Part shown: in pieces, positions 8,087 to 14,756 of the stretch
Position numbering within the stretch: the stretch's first letter is position 1
Layout: the number at the start of each line of letters is the position of its first letter
DNA from: Marinobacterium sp. xm-d-530
Lineage (GTDB): Bacteria; Pseudomonadota; Gammaproteobacteria; Pseudomonadales; Balneatricaceae
DNA: 20,020 bases
Reading direction: 5' to 3'
Assembly: GCA_949499045.1 (NCBI GenBank)
Contig: CATEEE010000006.1
Location: forward strand, 1-20,020
The notes under the pieces: generated by a model
Told to the model about the DNA's origin: nothing
The model's input: only the letters and a program-made list of their open reading frames with translations
The model's database searches: none
Made by a program: the position numbers and the translations under genes

Positions 8087-9088
8087 TTAGACTAACTCTT
8101 TCGCCATCGTTCTTACGCGAGCCAATCGCTCTGAATCACTCGGACGCTTGGGTCTAGCGCGCATTCTTACAATTCGATCTGAGCCGACGTGGCCTATGTT
8201 TGTCAGGTGATGTAGTACCTCTTGCGCACGCTCAGGGGCATTGCACACAAGTACCATGTCACATCCAGCCGCCAACGCGGCATCGGCTCTGTCTGAATAA
8301 CTACCCGTCTCTGCTGCGCCCTCCATGGAGAGATCATCACTGAAGATCACGCCGTCAAAACTGAGACGTTCTCTCAGCTGGCGTTGTAACCAAAACTCCG
8401 AGAAACCGGCCGGTTTAGAACAGACACTGGTGTACTTTATATGGGCCGGCATAACCGCATCTAATCCGCGTTTAATCAGGTTAGCGAAGGGCTGGAGATC
8501 TTGAGCATCAATCTCAGCAAAACTGCGTGAATCCACTGGCAGACCCAAATGTGAATCCACTTCCACCCAGCCATGCCCGGGAAAATGCTTACCGGTGGTC
8601 GCCATGCCCGCTTCATGCATACCCGACATAAAAGCGCCTGCGAGCGCTTCAACTTGTTCACCATTGGTACCAAACGAACGATCGCCAATCACCTCAGAGT
8701 GCCCATAATCGAGATCCAATACCGGAGCGAAAGAAATATCGATGTCATAGTCGCGCAACTCTGTTGCCATCAGCCAGCCGAACTCATGCGCCCAAGCCAC
8801 GGCTTTACTGGGGTTGTCTTGCCAAGCTTCACTGAATACTCGCATTGGAGGCAGACGGGTGAACCCCTCTTTAAACCGTTGCACGCGACCGCCCTCTTGG
8901 TCGACCGCCACCAACAGGTCTGGACGGATCTGGCGGATTGCGGTCATGAGTTGTCGAAGTTGTGCAGGGTTTTGGTAGTTACGAGCAAATAGAATCAACC
9001 CTCCCACTTGGGGAGACTGGAGCGTCTCAACCTCAGCAGACGTTAACTCAGTTCCAGCAATATCCAGCATTAGGGCGCCACTGCTCAT
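8087..9088 (-). CDS. nagZ: Beta-N-acetylhexosaminidase NagZ (peptidoglycan recycling)
   Basis: Cytoplasmic family 3 glycoside hydrolase that removes N-acetylglucosamine from anhydro-muropeptides imported during cell-wall turnover. The 333 residues match the single-domain Gram-negative enzyme (E. coli 341). Motifs are VDQEGGRVQRF (62-72), KHFPGHG (167-173), a DSH loop (178-180) that supplies the mobile catalytic histidine, and FSDDLSMEGA (249-258), whose first aspartate D251 is the nucleophile. The start is ATG at 9088 with GGAGAG about 5 nt upstream. An in-frame TTG at 9100 overlaps that ribosome site and is less likely. It lies 12 bp after the YkuD-type gene, consistent with cotranscription and a shared recycling role. 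In species with an inducible ampC, the NagZ product acts as inducer; no ampC or ampR lies in this window. Confidence 0.96.
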   Translation of the reverse strand: MSSGALMLDIAGTELTSAEVETLQSPQVGGLILFARNYQNPAQLRQLMTAIRQIRPDLLVAVDQEGGRVQRFKEGFTRLPPMRVFSEAWQDNPSKAVAWAHEFGWLMATELRDYDIDISFAPVLDLDYGHSEVIGDRSFGTNGEQVEALAGAFMSGMHEAGMATTGKHFPGHGWVEVDSHLGLPVDSRSFAEIDAQDLQPFANLIKRGLDAVMPAHIKYTSVCSKPAGFSEFWLQRQLRERLSFDGVIFSDDLSMEGAAETGSYSDRADAALAAGCDMVLVCNAPERAQEVLHHLTNIGHVGSDRIVRMRARPKRPSDSERLARVRTMAKELV

Positions 9089-9100
9089 TACTCTCTCCAA

Positions 9101-9577
9101 TTAATCGGTAATCTTGACGATCATGTTGTTGTTGACCTGATCAAACAGCTCAATCAGATCTCGATTTCTCATTCTGATACAGCCGTGTGATTTTGGCATA
9201 CCTATTGGCTCGCTATCAGGTGTGCCATGTATGTAGATAAAACGGCTAAGAGTATCGACCTGACCGCCACGATTGAAACCCGATTCAAGACCCTGTAGCC
9301 AGATTATCCGCGTCAGAATCCAATCGCGTTCGGGGTACTGTTTGGCAAGCGTTTCTGAGTAGATCTCACCGGTTAATCGGCGTCCAACAAAGACACTATT
9401 AATTGGAGCAGAGTCACCAATTTTGAGTTTTACTTTATGCCGCCCAAGGGGTGTACAGCCCGACCCTTTTTGGTTTCCCGAACCGTTTGACGCTGTTGAG
9501 ACACTCCAAACCTGCTCACCTAAATCGGTTAGCAACCTTAAGGTTTGATCAGCAATGGAGATCTCGACACGATTCAT
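9101..9577 (-). CDS. YkuD-domain protein without signal peptide; probable cytoplasmic L,D-carboxypeptidase or L,D-transpeptidase
   Basis: The 158-residue protein consists of little more than a YkuD catalytic domain. The active site is complete: H117-G118 in YIHGTPDSEP, then SHGCIRMRN 130-138 with C133 as nucleophile and R135. Periplasmic L,D-transpeptidases have a signal peptide and often a LysM or other binding domain. Here the N terminus (MNRVEISIADQTLRLL) goes directly into the first beta strand with no hydrophobic segment. YkuD proteins lacking signal peptides have been reported as cytoplasmic L,D-carboxypeptidases in peptidoglycan recycling (ElsL/LdtK in Acinetobacter, LdcV in Vibrio, as I recall). 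Its position directly before nagZ supports that role. The ATG overlaps the sohB stop (TAATG), with no good ribosome site of its own, so translation is probably coupled to sohB. The domain is certain; cellular location and reaction are inferred. Confidence 0.85.
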   Translation of the reverse strand: MNRVEISIADQTLRLLTDLGEQVWSVSTASNGSGNQKGSGCTPLGRHKVKLKIGDSAPINSVFVGRRLTGEIYSETLAKQYPERDWILTRIIWLQGLESGFNRGGQVDTLSRFIYIHGTPDSEPIGMPKSHGCIRMRNRDLIELFDQVNNNMIVKITD

Positions 9578-10641
9578 TAGCGCGCCCAGAAACGGCTCTG
9601 TGTTAGATTAGACCAAGCTTTACCAGCAACGCCCGTGATAGCAGAGATACCAAAGTGCTCTAGGCGCTCTTGCAGACTCTGCTTCACCTGATAGCTCACT
9701 TTGTAGATGTCAGCCTCATCTGCAGCGTTAACCAAATAGTCATCACTGGTTTCAATCTGATCGATAAGCCCATTAGAGATCGCGCGACGTCCAAACCAGA
9801 CCTCTCCGGTCGCCACTTTCTCAATGTCTAAATCGGAACGATAGTCAGAGACAAACTCTTTAAACAGAGCATGGGTATCTTCCAACTCTTCAACAAATTT
9901 TTCACGACCTTTATCGGTGTTCTCACCAAACATCGTTAGGGTTCGCTTGTAATCACCCGCCGTTAAGACTTCATAATCGATATCATTTTTCTTAAGCAGA
10001 CGATGAAAGTTAGGGATCTGTGCAACCACTCCAATGGAACCGATCAATGCAAAGGGTGCAGCGACGATTTTGTTCGCTATGCAGGCCATCATGTAACCAC
10101 CGCTGGCAGCCACTTTATCGACACAGACCGTCAATGGGATTTGTTTACGACGAATACGCTCTAGTTGAGAGGCTGCTAGCCCATAGCCATGCACCAAACC
10201 GCCAGGACTCTCTAGACGAACAACCACTTCGTCGGTCGCTTTTGCCAGGGTTAAAACAGCGGTGACCTCTTGGCGCATTTTGTCGACTTCAGATGCTTGG
10301 ATATCCCCATCAAAATCGATGACAAAGATCCGTTTTCGATCCTCTTCTTCTTGAGTATCGGACTTGGCCGCCTTTTTCCGAGCTTTAGCCTCCTCTTTCT
10401 CCTGCTTTTTTTGAGCTTTATGAATCTGCTTCAGACGATGCTCATCCAAAATATGGTCTTCTAGCGTCTCTTTAAGCTCGGTGAAATGATCATTCAGAGA
10501 CTCAACTTCAATCTCTCCATCATTCGGTTTACGTCGTTTTTGCGCCGCTGCTGCGATCATCGCAAGTACAAGTCCAATCGCTACAACCCAAGTGACCGTT
10601 TTAGCCAGAAAAAGACCGTATTCAGAAAAAAATTCGACCAC
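9577..10641 (-). CDS. sohB: SohB-type inner-membrane serine peptidase (S49 family)
   Basis: A 354-residue S49 peptidase related to signal-peptide peptidase A. An N-terminal membrane helix (about 12-33) is followed by a K/E-rich charged linker (about 60-105). The catalytic domain then begins at RIFVIDFDGDIQASEV. Ser180 in DKVAASGGYMMA and Lys232 in TAGDYKRTLTMFGENT form the Ser/Lys dyad, with LIGSIGVVAQ between them. GEVWFGRRAISNGLID near the end is also standard. Length and order match E. coli SohB. The start is GTG with GAGG 6 nt before it. It is the first gene of the operon, with the YkuD gene and nagZ behind it; its TAA shares one base with the next ATG. The promoter should lie in the 76-bp divergent gap with the SCP2 gene, but no convincing -35/-10 pair was found there. 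Confidence 0.94.
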   Translation of the reverse strand: MVEFFSEYGLFLAKTVTWVVAIGLVLAMIAAAAQKRRKPNDGEIEVESLNDHFTELKETLEDHILDEHRLKQIHKAQKKQEKEEAKARKKAAKSDTQEEEDRKRIFVIDFDGDIQASEVDKMRQEVTAVLTLAKATDEVVVRLESPGGLVHGYGLAASQLERIRRKQIPLTVCVDKVAASGGYMMACIANKIVAAPFALIGSIGVVAQIPNFHRLLKKNDIDYEVLTAGDYKRTLTMFGENTDKGREKFVEELEDTHALFKEFVSDYRSDLDIEKVATGEVWFGRRAISNGLIDQIETSDDYLVNAADEADIYKVSYQVKQSLQERLEHFGISAITGVAGKAWSNLTQSRFWAR

Positions 10642-10717
10642 TGATTACCTCGTAAGAAAGTCGATTAACAGAGAGGGGTAGGTTAACATAGCCACTTCTA
10701 ATGAGCGCTAGGTTTTT

Positions 10718-11041
10718 ATGTCTTCAAACGTCACACTCACGCAAGTTTTTAACAAGCTGCAGGATCGATTCAACCCTGACAATGCCAAAGGTCTTAACAA
10801 GACGTTTCAGTTCTCGTTGAATGATGCGGACTCTTTCTACCTCACTATTGAGGATTCAAATTTAGACGCACACTGGGGAGAACACTCCGATCCAAACATC
10901 ACTCTGATTATGGATGAATCGACCTTTATTGGTGTCATTCAGGGTGAAATTGATGGCATGAGCGCATTCATGAAGGGTCAACTGCGTGCCGAGGGTGATG
11001 TCATGCTCGCGACCAAACTAGGCAAACTGTTTAGGCATTGA
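10718..11041 (+). CDS. SCP2 sterol-binding-domain protein
   Basis: A 107-residue single-domain protein with the SCP2 lipid-binding pattern. After an N-terminal helix (LTQVFNKLQDRF) come alternating strands (FQFSLNDADSFYLTIEDS), a D-P-N-I-T-L-I-M-D strand, and the G-E-I-D-G-M-S-A-F-M-K-G-Q-L-R-A-E-G-D helix-turn. It ends with a short amphipathic helix (MLATKLGKLF). SCP2 domains bind fatty acyl chains or other hydrophobic ligands. Related small bacterial proteins include the UbiJ and UbiT accessory factors of ubiquinone synthesis, but this one stands alone, with no ubi gene nearby. No signal peptide is seen, so it is probably cytoplasmic. It is transcribed divergently from sohB and converges on nudC with an 11-bp gap and no terminator. 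The exact role is unknown. Confidence 0.85.
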   Translation: MSSNVTLTQVFNKLQDRFNPDNAKGLNKTFQFSLNDADSFYLTIEDSNLDAHWGEHSDPNITLIMDESTFIGVIQGEIDGMSAFMKGQLRAEGDVMLATKLGKLFRH

Positions 11042-11052
11042 GCCGCATCAAT

Positions 11053-11820
11053 TTAACTAATAGGTTCGTTCTGTCGTGCCACCCAGTCGTCTATTAACGC
11101 TCTTGAAATGGCAAACTTGGGTGGAAGCACAACGGTCTGTAGTTCATCCTTAGTGAACCAACGCCCCTCCAATATTTCATGACCATCCGGTTTAATGTCG
11201 CCGCCGGCATACTGAGCAAAAAACGCCAGCATCAGAGAGTCAGGAAAAGGCCACTGCTGACTTTTGAAGTAACGGACGTTGCTGATCTCAACACCCACCT
11301 CCTCTTTCACCTCGCGAGCCACCGCTTGTTCCGCCGTTTCTCCGGCATCAATAAAACCTGCAAGGGTGCTGAATCGATTCGGGGTGAACTTGGCGTTATG
11401 AGCCAACAGAATTCGATCACCATCTTCAACCAAAGTGATGATACAGGGGGAGAGTCTGGGATAAGCGTGGTGACCACACTCAGAGCATTTTAAAACCATC
11501 TCCGTTAATCCGAACGCCGTTGAACCCCCACAGCGACCACAAAACTGATGATTTATTCGCCAATTCAGTAACTGCTGTGCTCTGGAGAGCAATTGGTACT
11601 GGAATGGGTCGGACCGTTCAAGCTCAGCACGAAGATCAACCACCTTAGCACTGTCTGGTACCTGTGACAGTCGGACAAGCTCATAGCCCGGCAGCACGGT
11701 GTAACGCTCAATCTCACATTCACTGTCAAAGGATAGGGAGAGATCAATACGATCCAACACAACACCGAGTTTTGGGTCAGCTAAGATCAGACGATTTTGA
11801 TGGGCAACTAAGTAGTTCAA
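11053..11820 (-). CDS. nudC: NADH pyrophosphatase / RNA NAD-decapping hydrolase NudC
   Basis: Nudix hydrolase that splits NAD(H) into NMN(H) and AMP and removes NAD caps from RNA. The 255-residue protein has an N-terminal domain, a four-cysteine zinc site (C94, C97, C112, C115 in FCGRCGG and KCSECGH), then YPRLSPCII. The complete Nudix box lies at 155-177 (G155, E161, R169-E170, E173-E174, G176). The downstream family signature SQPWPFPxS reads SQQWPFPDS (187-195), with Q in place of the usual first P. The start is TTG at 11820, supported by GGGAG 5 nt before it; no in-frame ATG lies nearby. It is divergent from nhaB. Its promoter is probably in the AT-rich stretch 11840-11880, where TATAAC-like hexamers occur on this strand, but the pair is not clear. 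Confidence 0.94.
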   Translation of the reverse strand: MNYLVAHQNRLILADPKLGVVLDRIDLSLSFDSECEIERYTVLPGYELVRLSQVPDSAKVVDLRAELERSDPFQYQLLSRAQQLLNWRINHQFCGRCGGSTAFGLTEMVLKCSECGHHAYPRLSPCIITLVEDGDRILLAHNAKFTPNRFSTLAGFIDAGETAEQAVAREVKEEVGVEISNVRYFKSQQWPFPDSLMLAFFAQYAGGDIKPDGHEILEGRWFTKDELQTVVLPPKFAISRALIDDWVARQNEPIS

Positions 11821-11839
11821 GAAAACTCCCGATGAACGC

Positions 11840-11879
11840 TAATACTTATTTTTAATAGTTATATAAAACTAAAGTATTA
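11840..11879. promoter_or_regulatory. AT-rich nested inverted repeat in the nudC/nhaB divergent region
   Basis: TAATACTT 11840-11847 is the exact reverse complement of AAGTATTA 11872-11879. Inside it, TAGTT 11856-11860 matches AACTA 11867-11871. The right-hand arms are contiguous, while the left-hand arms are separated by 8 nt. The element is nearly pure A/T, lies 20-60 bp before the nudC start and about 33 bp before the nhaB -35 hexamer. It could be an operator for a regulator serving both genes, or simply the AT-rich upstream part of the two promoters. No known binding motif was recognised. Confidence 0.4.
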
Positions 11880-11888
11880 AAACCTTAG

Positions 11889-11917
11889 TTCCAAAATCAG
11901 AGGAATAACCTTATAAT
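11889..11917 (+). promoter_or_regulatory. Probable sigma-70 promoter of nhaB
   Basis: A perfect TATAAT at 11912-11917 is preceded at 17 nt by TTCCAA (11889-11894), a weak -35 that keeps three of six consensus bases. The start point would be near 11924, leaving an untranslated leader of about 47 nt that contains a hairpin at 11929-11946. Confidence 0.6.
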
Positions 11918-11928
11918 CTTTGCGCTTT

Positions 11929-11946
11929 TTTTGCTGAAGAGCAAAA
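11929..11946 (+). promoter_or_regulatory. Leader hairpin upstream of nhaB
   Basis: TTTTGCT 11929-11935 and AGCAAAA 11940-11946 form a perfect 7-bp stem with a GAAG loop, inside the predicted nhaB leader and about 10 nt before the ribosome site (AAGGAA, about 6 nt before the ATG). It is too weak to be a terminator and has no following T-run. It might affect mRNA stability or translation. Confidence 0.4.
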
Positions 11947-11970
11947 CACCTACAACAGTAAGGAACCTAC

Positions 11971-13473
11971 ATGAATCAATCAACCATGTCGGCAATTACC
12001 CGAAACTTTTTGGGCAACTCGCCAATTTGGTACAAGCAAGCAATTATTTTCTTCCTTGTCGCCAATCCTATCCTACTACTAACAGCGGGCCCTGTCGTAA
12101 CAGGCTGGTTGCTAATTTTCGAATTCATTTTTACACTGGCGATGGCACTAAAGTGTTACCCCCTGCAACCCGGTGGTTTGATTGCGATTGAAGCCGTGGT
12201 TATTGGGCTAACAGACCCACACAATGTCTACCACGAGATCAGTGCTAACCTTGAAGTGATTCTACTGTTGATGTTCATGGTCGCGGGCATCTACTTCATG
12301 AAGGACCTTCTGCTATGGGTCTTCACTAAGATACTGGTTAAGGTCCGTTCAAAAACGACCATCTCTCTGCTCTTCTCTATCTCTGCGGCCTTCCTATCAG
12401 CCTTCCTAGACGCGTTGACGGTTACGGCGGTATTGATCAGTGTCGGTGTCGGTTTCTACTCGGTTTACCACAAGGTTGCCTCGGGTAAAAACAACGACTC
12501 TGCACACGACCATACGACCGATAACGACGTTCACGAAGAGCGCCGCCAAGATCTAGACAACTTCCGTGGGTTCCTAAGAAGTCTATTAATGCACGGTGCT
12601 GTGGGTACTGCATTAGGGGGCGTCTGTACGCTGGTGGGTGAGCCACAAAACCTGTTGATTGCCCAAAAGGCGGAGTGGACTTTTATTGAATTCTTCGTGC
12701 GTATGGCACCGATTACAATGCCTGTACTGGCCGTTGGACTTCTAACGGTTGTAGTACTAGAGAAGACCGGCACGTTCGGTTACGGCGCAAAATTGCCAGA
12801 GAACGTTCGCCAAATCCTAGTCGATTACGATAAAGATCAATCGGCCAAGATGACAAAGAAACAGCGTGTCAGCCTATTAGTTCAAGCAGCTGTTGCGGTA
12901 TTCCTTGTGATCGGTCTAGCCTTCCACTTGGCACCGGTAGGCATGATCGGTTTAACCGTTATCATTCTACTCACGGCTTTCAACGGCATCACAGAGGAGC
13001 ATCAGATCGGTAAAGCGTTTGAAGAGGCACTGCCTTTCACTGCACTATTGGTTGTATTCTTTACTGTGGTATCCGTGATTCACGATCAGCACCTATTCCA
13101 GCCGATCATTCACATGGCACTCTCGTTAGAACCAAGCCAACAGCCGTCTGTCTTCTTTATTGCAAACGGTGTGCTGTCGGCAATCTCGGACAACGTATTT
13201 GTCGCGACGGTCTACATCAACGAGATCCTAGCCGCATTAAATGCAGGTGATATCACACGCGAACAGTTTGACCACCTTGCCGTTGCGGTAAACACCGGTA
13301 CTAACATCCCATCAGTAGCCACTCCAAACGGTCAAGCGGCATTCCTGTTCCTGCTAACCTCAGCGATTGCTCCACTGATTCGCCTCTCGTACGGCACGAT
13401 GGTGTGGATGGCTCTGCCTTACACCATTACTATGTCGATAACAGGTCTGCTAGCGGTTATGTACGCACTGTAA
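11971..13473 (+). CDS. nhaB: Na+/H+ antiporter NhaB
   Basis: Inner-membrane antiporter that exports Na+ in exchange for protons, important for salt tolerance. At 500 residues it is close to E. coli NhaB (513). It has about a dozen hydrophobic segments. FLSAFLDALTVTAV (141-154) places an aspartate at position 147, the same number as the functionally important Asp147 of E. coli NhaB. GTALGGVCTLVGEPQNLLIA (212-231) and NIPSVATPNGQAAFLFLL near the C terminus are also family hallmarks. A polar, histidine- and aspartate-rich cytoplasmic loop (about 170-195) separates the halves. ATG at 11971 follows AAGGAA at a usual distance; a second in-frame ATG lies five codons on. It has its own promoter and a strong terminator after the stop, so it appears monocistronic. 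A dedicated sodium exporter fits a marine or brackish host. Confidence 0.96.
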   Translation: MNQSTMSAITRNFLGNSPIWYKQAIIFFLVANPILLLTAGPVVTGWLLIFEFIFTLAMALKCYPLQPGGLIAIEAVVIGLTDPHNVYHEISANLEVILLLMFMVAGIYFMKDLLLWVFTKILVKVRSKTTISLLFSISAAFLSAFLDALTVTAVLISVGVGFYSVYHKVASGKNNDSAHDHTTDNDVHEERRQDLDNFRGFLRSLLMHGAVGTALGGVCTLVGEPQNLLIAQKAEWTFIEFFVRMAPITMPVLAVGLLTVVVLEKTGTFGYGAKLPENVRQILVDYDKDQSAKMTKKQRVSLLVQAAVAVFLVIGLAFHLAPVGMIGLTVIILLTAFNGITEEHQIGKAFEEALPFTALLVVFFTVVSVIHDQHLFQPIIHMALSLEPSQQPSVFFIANGVLSAISDNVFVATVYINEILAALNAGDITREQFDHLAVAVNTGTNIPSVATPNGQAAFLFLLTSAIAPLIRLSYGTMVWMALPYTITMSITGLLAVMYAL

Positions 13474-13487
13474 GATCTGATTGAACT

Positions 13488-13524
13488 AAAAGCCTGTCCA
13501 GCTAACGCTCGGCAGGTTTTTTTA
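13488..13524 (+). terminator. Rho-independent terminator of nhaB
   Basis: AAAGCCTG (13489-13496) pairs with CAGGTTTT (13513-13520), with one G-U pair. Inside, CC-AGC pairs with GCT-GG across a TAAC loop, leaving small bulges. A run of seven T follows immediately (13517-13523). It lies 15 nt past the nhaB stop. Confidence 0.85.
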
Positions 13525-13557
13525 TCTTTAAAACTTCGGTCGCCCTGCTTAAGGCTA

Positions 13558-13585
13558 TTGGCCGAGTAAAGAGTTGTGCAATAAT
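13558..13585 (+). promoter_or_regulatory. Possible promoter of the prephenate dehydratase gene
   Basis: TTGGCC 13558-13563 and AATAAT 13580-13585 are separated by 16 nt; the start point would be about 25 nt before the ATG. The pairing is reasonable, but other registers are possible. No leader-peptide ORF or attenuator rich in Phe codons was found in the 143-bp gap. Confidence 0.4.
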
Positions 13586-13616
13586 AGATTTTTAATTCTC
13601 TCACTAAGCAGTTGAT

Positions 13617-14483
13617 ATGACAGACCTACCCGCAAAAATCGCTTATCAGGGCGTTCCTGGAGCTTACTCTCACCTCTCTTGTACCCGTGTCCACCCAGAA
13701 CTAGACGCACACGCCTGTGAGAGCTTTGCTGATGCGATGTTTATGGTTGAACGCGGTGAAGCACAACTAGCAATGATTCCACTTGAGAACAGCACAGCGG
13801 GTCGTGTCGAAGAGATCTACCGCTTAATGCCCAAGACACAACTGCACATCATTGCTGAGCACTTTGAACCGGTTAATCACTGCCTTCTTGCAATTCCTGG
13901 TACCAAAGTGGAGCAGCTTAAGCGGGTGACCTCTCACCCACAGGCACTGGCACAGTGTGATGGCAACATTCGAGCACTAGGCCTAGAACCTATTGCAGCT
14001 CTCGACACAGCAGGTTCTGCTTCAGATCTATCGGAGAATCCAGATCCAGAGCTTGGTGCTATCGCCTCTTCTCTGGCAGCAGAACTTTACGGTTTGGATA
14101 TCGTTAAAGAGGGCTTTCGAGATGTCGAAGGGAATACAACGCGCTTCTTAATACTGGCACGTGACAGTAAGGTGCCGGAATACGATGCGGACAAAGAGTT
14201 CATGACCTCGATCCTGTTCACAGCCCGAAACATTCCAGCGTCGCTGTATAAAGCACTGGGCGGTTTTGCGACTAACGGTCTGAACATTCTTAAGCTGGAA
14301 AGCTACATGGCGTCAGATACTATGCAGGTTACTAGCTTCCACCTGGATGTGGCGTCACACCCACAGGAACCTGCTATGCAACTGGCCCTACAAGAGTTGC
14401 ACTTCTTTGCCAAAGAGGTTCGCGTCATGGGCACCTACGCCGCTCACCCTTTCAGAAAGAGCAATCTAATCATCGAAGAGTAG
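13617..14483 (+). CDS. pheA: Monofunctional prephenate dehydratase with C-terminal ACT domain
   Basis: Converts prephenate to phenylpyruvate, the committed step to phenylalanine. The 288 residues begin directly with the dehydratase domain (KIAYQGVPGAYSHLSCTRV); there is no chorismate mutase domain, unlike the fused P-protein of most gammaproteobacteria. Catalytic-domain motifs are IPLENSTAGRV (54-64), TSHPQALAQC (105-114) and the signature GNTTRF (172-177). The ACT domain starts about 196. Its phenylalanine-binding ESRP motif reads ESYM (228-231). The region from KLESYMASDTMQVTSF to RVMGTYAAHPFR resembles the form common in alphaproteobacteria, judged from memory. The gene stands alone between two terminators, away from any serC/hisC/tyrA cluster, so it may be a second or acquired prephenate dehydratase. 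The ribosome site before the ATG is weak. Confidence 0.93.
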   Translation: MTDLPAKIAYQGVPGAYSHLSCTRVHPELDAHACESFADAMFMVERGEAQLAMIPLENSTAGRVEEIYRLMPKTQLHIIAEHFEPVNHCLLAIPGTKVEQLKRVTSHPQALAQCDGNIRALGLEPIAALDTAGSASDLSENPDPELGAIASSLAAELYGLDIVKEGFRDVEGNTTRFLILARDSKVPEYDADKEFMTSILFTARNIPASLYKALGGFATNGLNILKLESYMASDTMQVTSFHLDVASHPQEPAMQLALQELHFFAKEVRVMGTYAAHPFRKSNLIIEE

Positions 14484-14518
14484 TGTTATTCCGCGCTGCA
14501 GCATATTGATTTAACCCT

Positions 14519-14554
14519 TATGAAAAAGCTGACTAAAAAATCAGCTTTTTCATA
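14519..14554 (+). terminator. Terminator of the prephenate dehydratase gene (symmetric)
   Basis: A perfect 14-bp inverted repeat, TATGAAAAAGCTGA (14519-14532) and TCAGCTTTTTCATA (14541-14554), has an 8-nt A-rich loop. In practice the core AAAAAGCTGA/TCAGCTTTTT would form with its own T-run, as in bidirectional terminators. It lies 36 nt past the stop codon. Confidence 0.8.
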
Positions 14555-14583
14555 TTGTGCGATGCACAATTTCGGCTTATATT
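14555..14583 (+). promoter_or_regulatory. Possible promoter of an orphan small RNA
   Basis: TTGTGC 14555-14560 and TATATT 14578-14583 are 17 nt apart; the -10 matches five of six consensus bases, the -35 three. It begins immediately after the preceding terminator and points to no ORF. TTGTGC is also the left half of a small palindrome (TTGTGC-GAT-GCACAA, 14555-14569). TTAGG 14583-14587 and CCTAA 14593-14597 flank the predicted start point and could be an operator. Confidence 0.4.
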
Positions 14584-14607
14584 TAGGACATGCCTAATGG
14601 ATTAGGT

Positions 14608-14635
14608 AACGAACAAATCCCTTGTGTTCGTTTTT
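14608..14635 (+). terminator. Intrinsic terminator-like hairpin (first of a tandem pair)
   Basis: AACGAACA 14608-14615 and TGTTCGTT 14625-14632 form a perfect 8-bp stem with a 9-nt loop, running into TTTTT (14631-14635) and CTTCATTTTTC. It lies more than 120 nt from the prephenate dehydratase stop and behind another terminator. Confidence 0.6.
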
Positions 14636-14668
14636 CTTCATTTTTCATCGATTGAAGATTCCTTTTTG

Positions 14669-14692
14669 GCCCCGCACTGCGGGGCTTTTTTA
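14669..14692 (+). terminator. Strong GC-rich intrinsic terminator
   Basis: GCCCCGC 14669-14675 and GCGGGGC 14679-14685 form a perfect 7-bp stem with an ACT loop, followed by seven T (14686-14691 and beyond, TTTTTTATT). This is a textbook terminator on the plus strand. There is no gene directly before it, so it either ends read-through from the prephenate dehydratase gene or ends a small RNA. On the minus strand a TTTTT-free flank (AAAAAGGAATC on the plus-complement) makes it one-directional. Confidence 0.8.
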
Positions 14693-14704
14693 TTCCCGGT
14701 AACT

Positions 14705-14756
14705 GGCTATCAGCCTGTCATCGAGAAGATCGCCACATCTTCGATATGGCTCTAAC
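14705..14756 (-). repeat. REP-like element, copy B
   Basis: Bases 14713-14733 match 288-308 (copy A) at 18 of 21 positions. As in copy A, reading the minus strand from just past the stop of the adjacent gene gives TTAGAG, then a TGTGGCG/TAGGAGCGG-like head, then TCTTcTCGaTGACAGGC. The palindromic half is shorter here (GGCT-ATC-AGCC, 14705-14715). A second hairpin GAAGAT/ATCTTC (14725-14730 with 14737-14742) is added. It sits just downstream of the minus-strand hypothetical gene, as copy A sits downstream of the DAHP synthase gene. Confidence 0.5.

Larger units (their letters stand above)
14590..14692 (+). ncRNA. Candidate intergenic small RNA with two tandem terminators
   Basis: Between the terminator after the prephenate dehydratase gene and the convergent hypothetical gene there is no ORF of note, yet there are a promoter-like pair (14555-14583) and two further intrinsic-terminator-like hairpins. 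A transcript starting near 14590 would have a CCTAA-TGGA-TTAGG hairpin (14593-14606), then AACGAACA/TGTTCGTT (14608-14615 with 14625-14632) and a T-run to 14635. That gives a product of about 46 nt, or about 103 nt if transcription reads on to the GC-rich terminator at 14669-14692. No known sRNA family was recognised. The alternative is that these are simply extra terminators insulating convergent genes. Confidence 0.35.

Noticed and set aside
9089..9100. TTG start four codons before the nagZ ATG
   Set aside because: The TTG-GAG-AGA codons are the ribosome binding site of the ATG at 9088.
9760..10400. K/E-rich linker of SohB as an inserted low-complexity repeat
   Set aside because: Only the part encoding residues about 60-105 is low in complexity, and a charged linker of this kind is normal in SohB.
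10642..10717. Promoters in the sohB/SCP2 divergent gap (TTAACA-type hexamers)
   Set aside because: Hexamers occur on both strands but with wrong spacing; no pair is better than chance.
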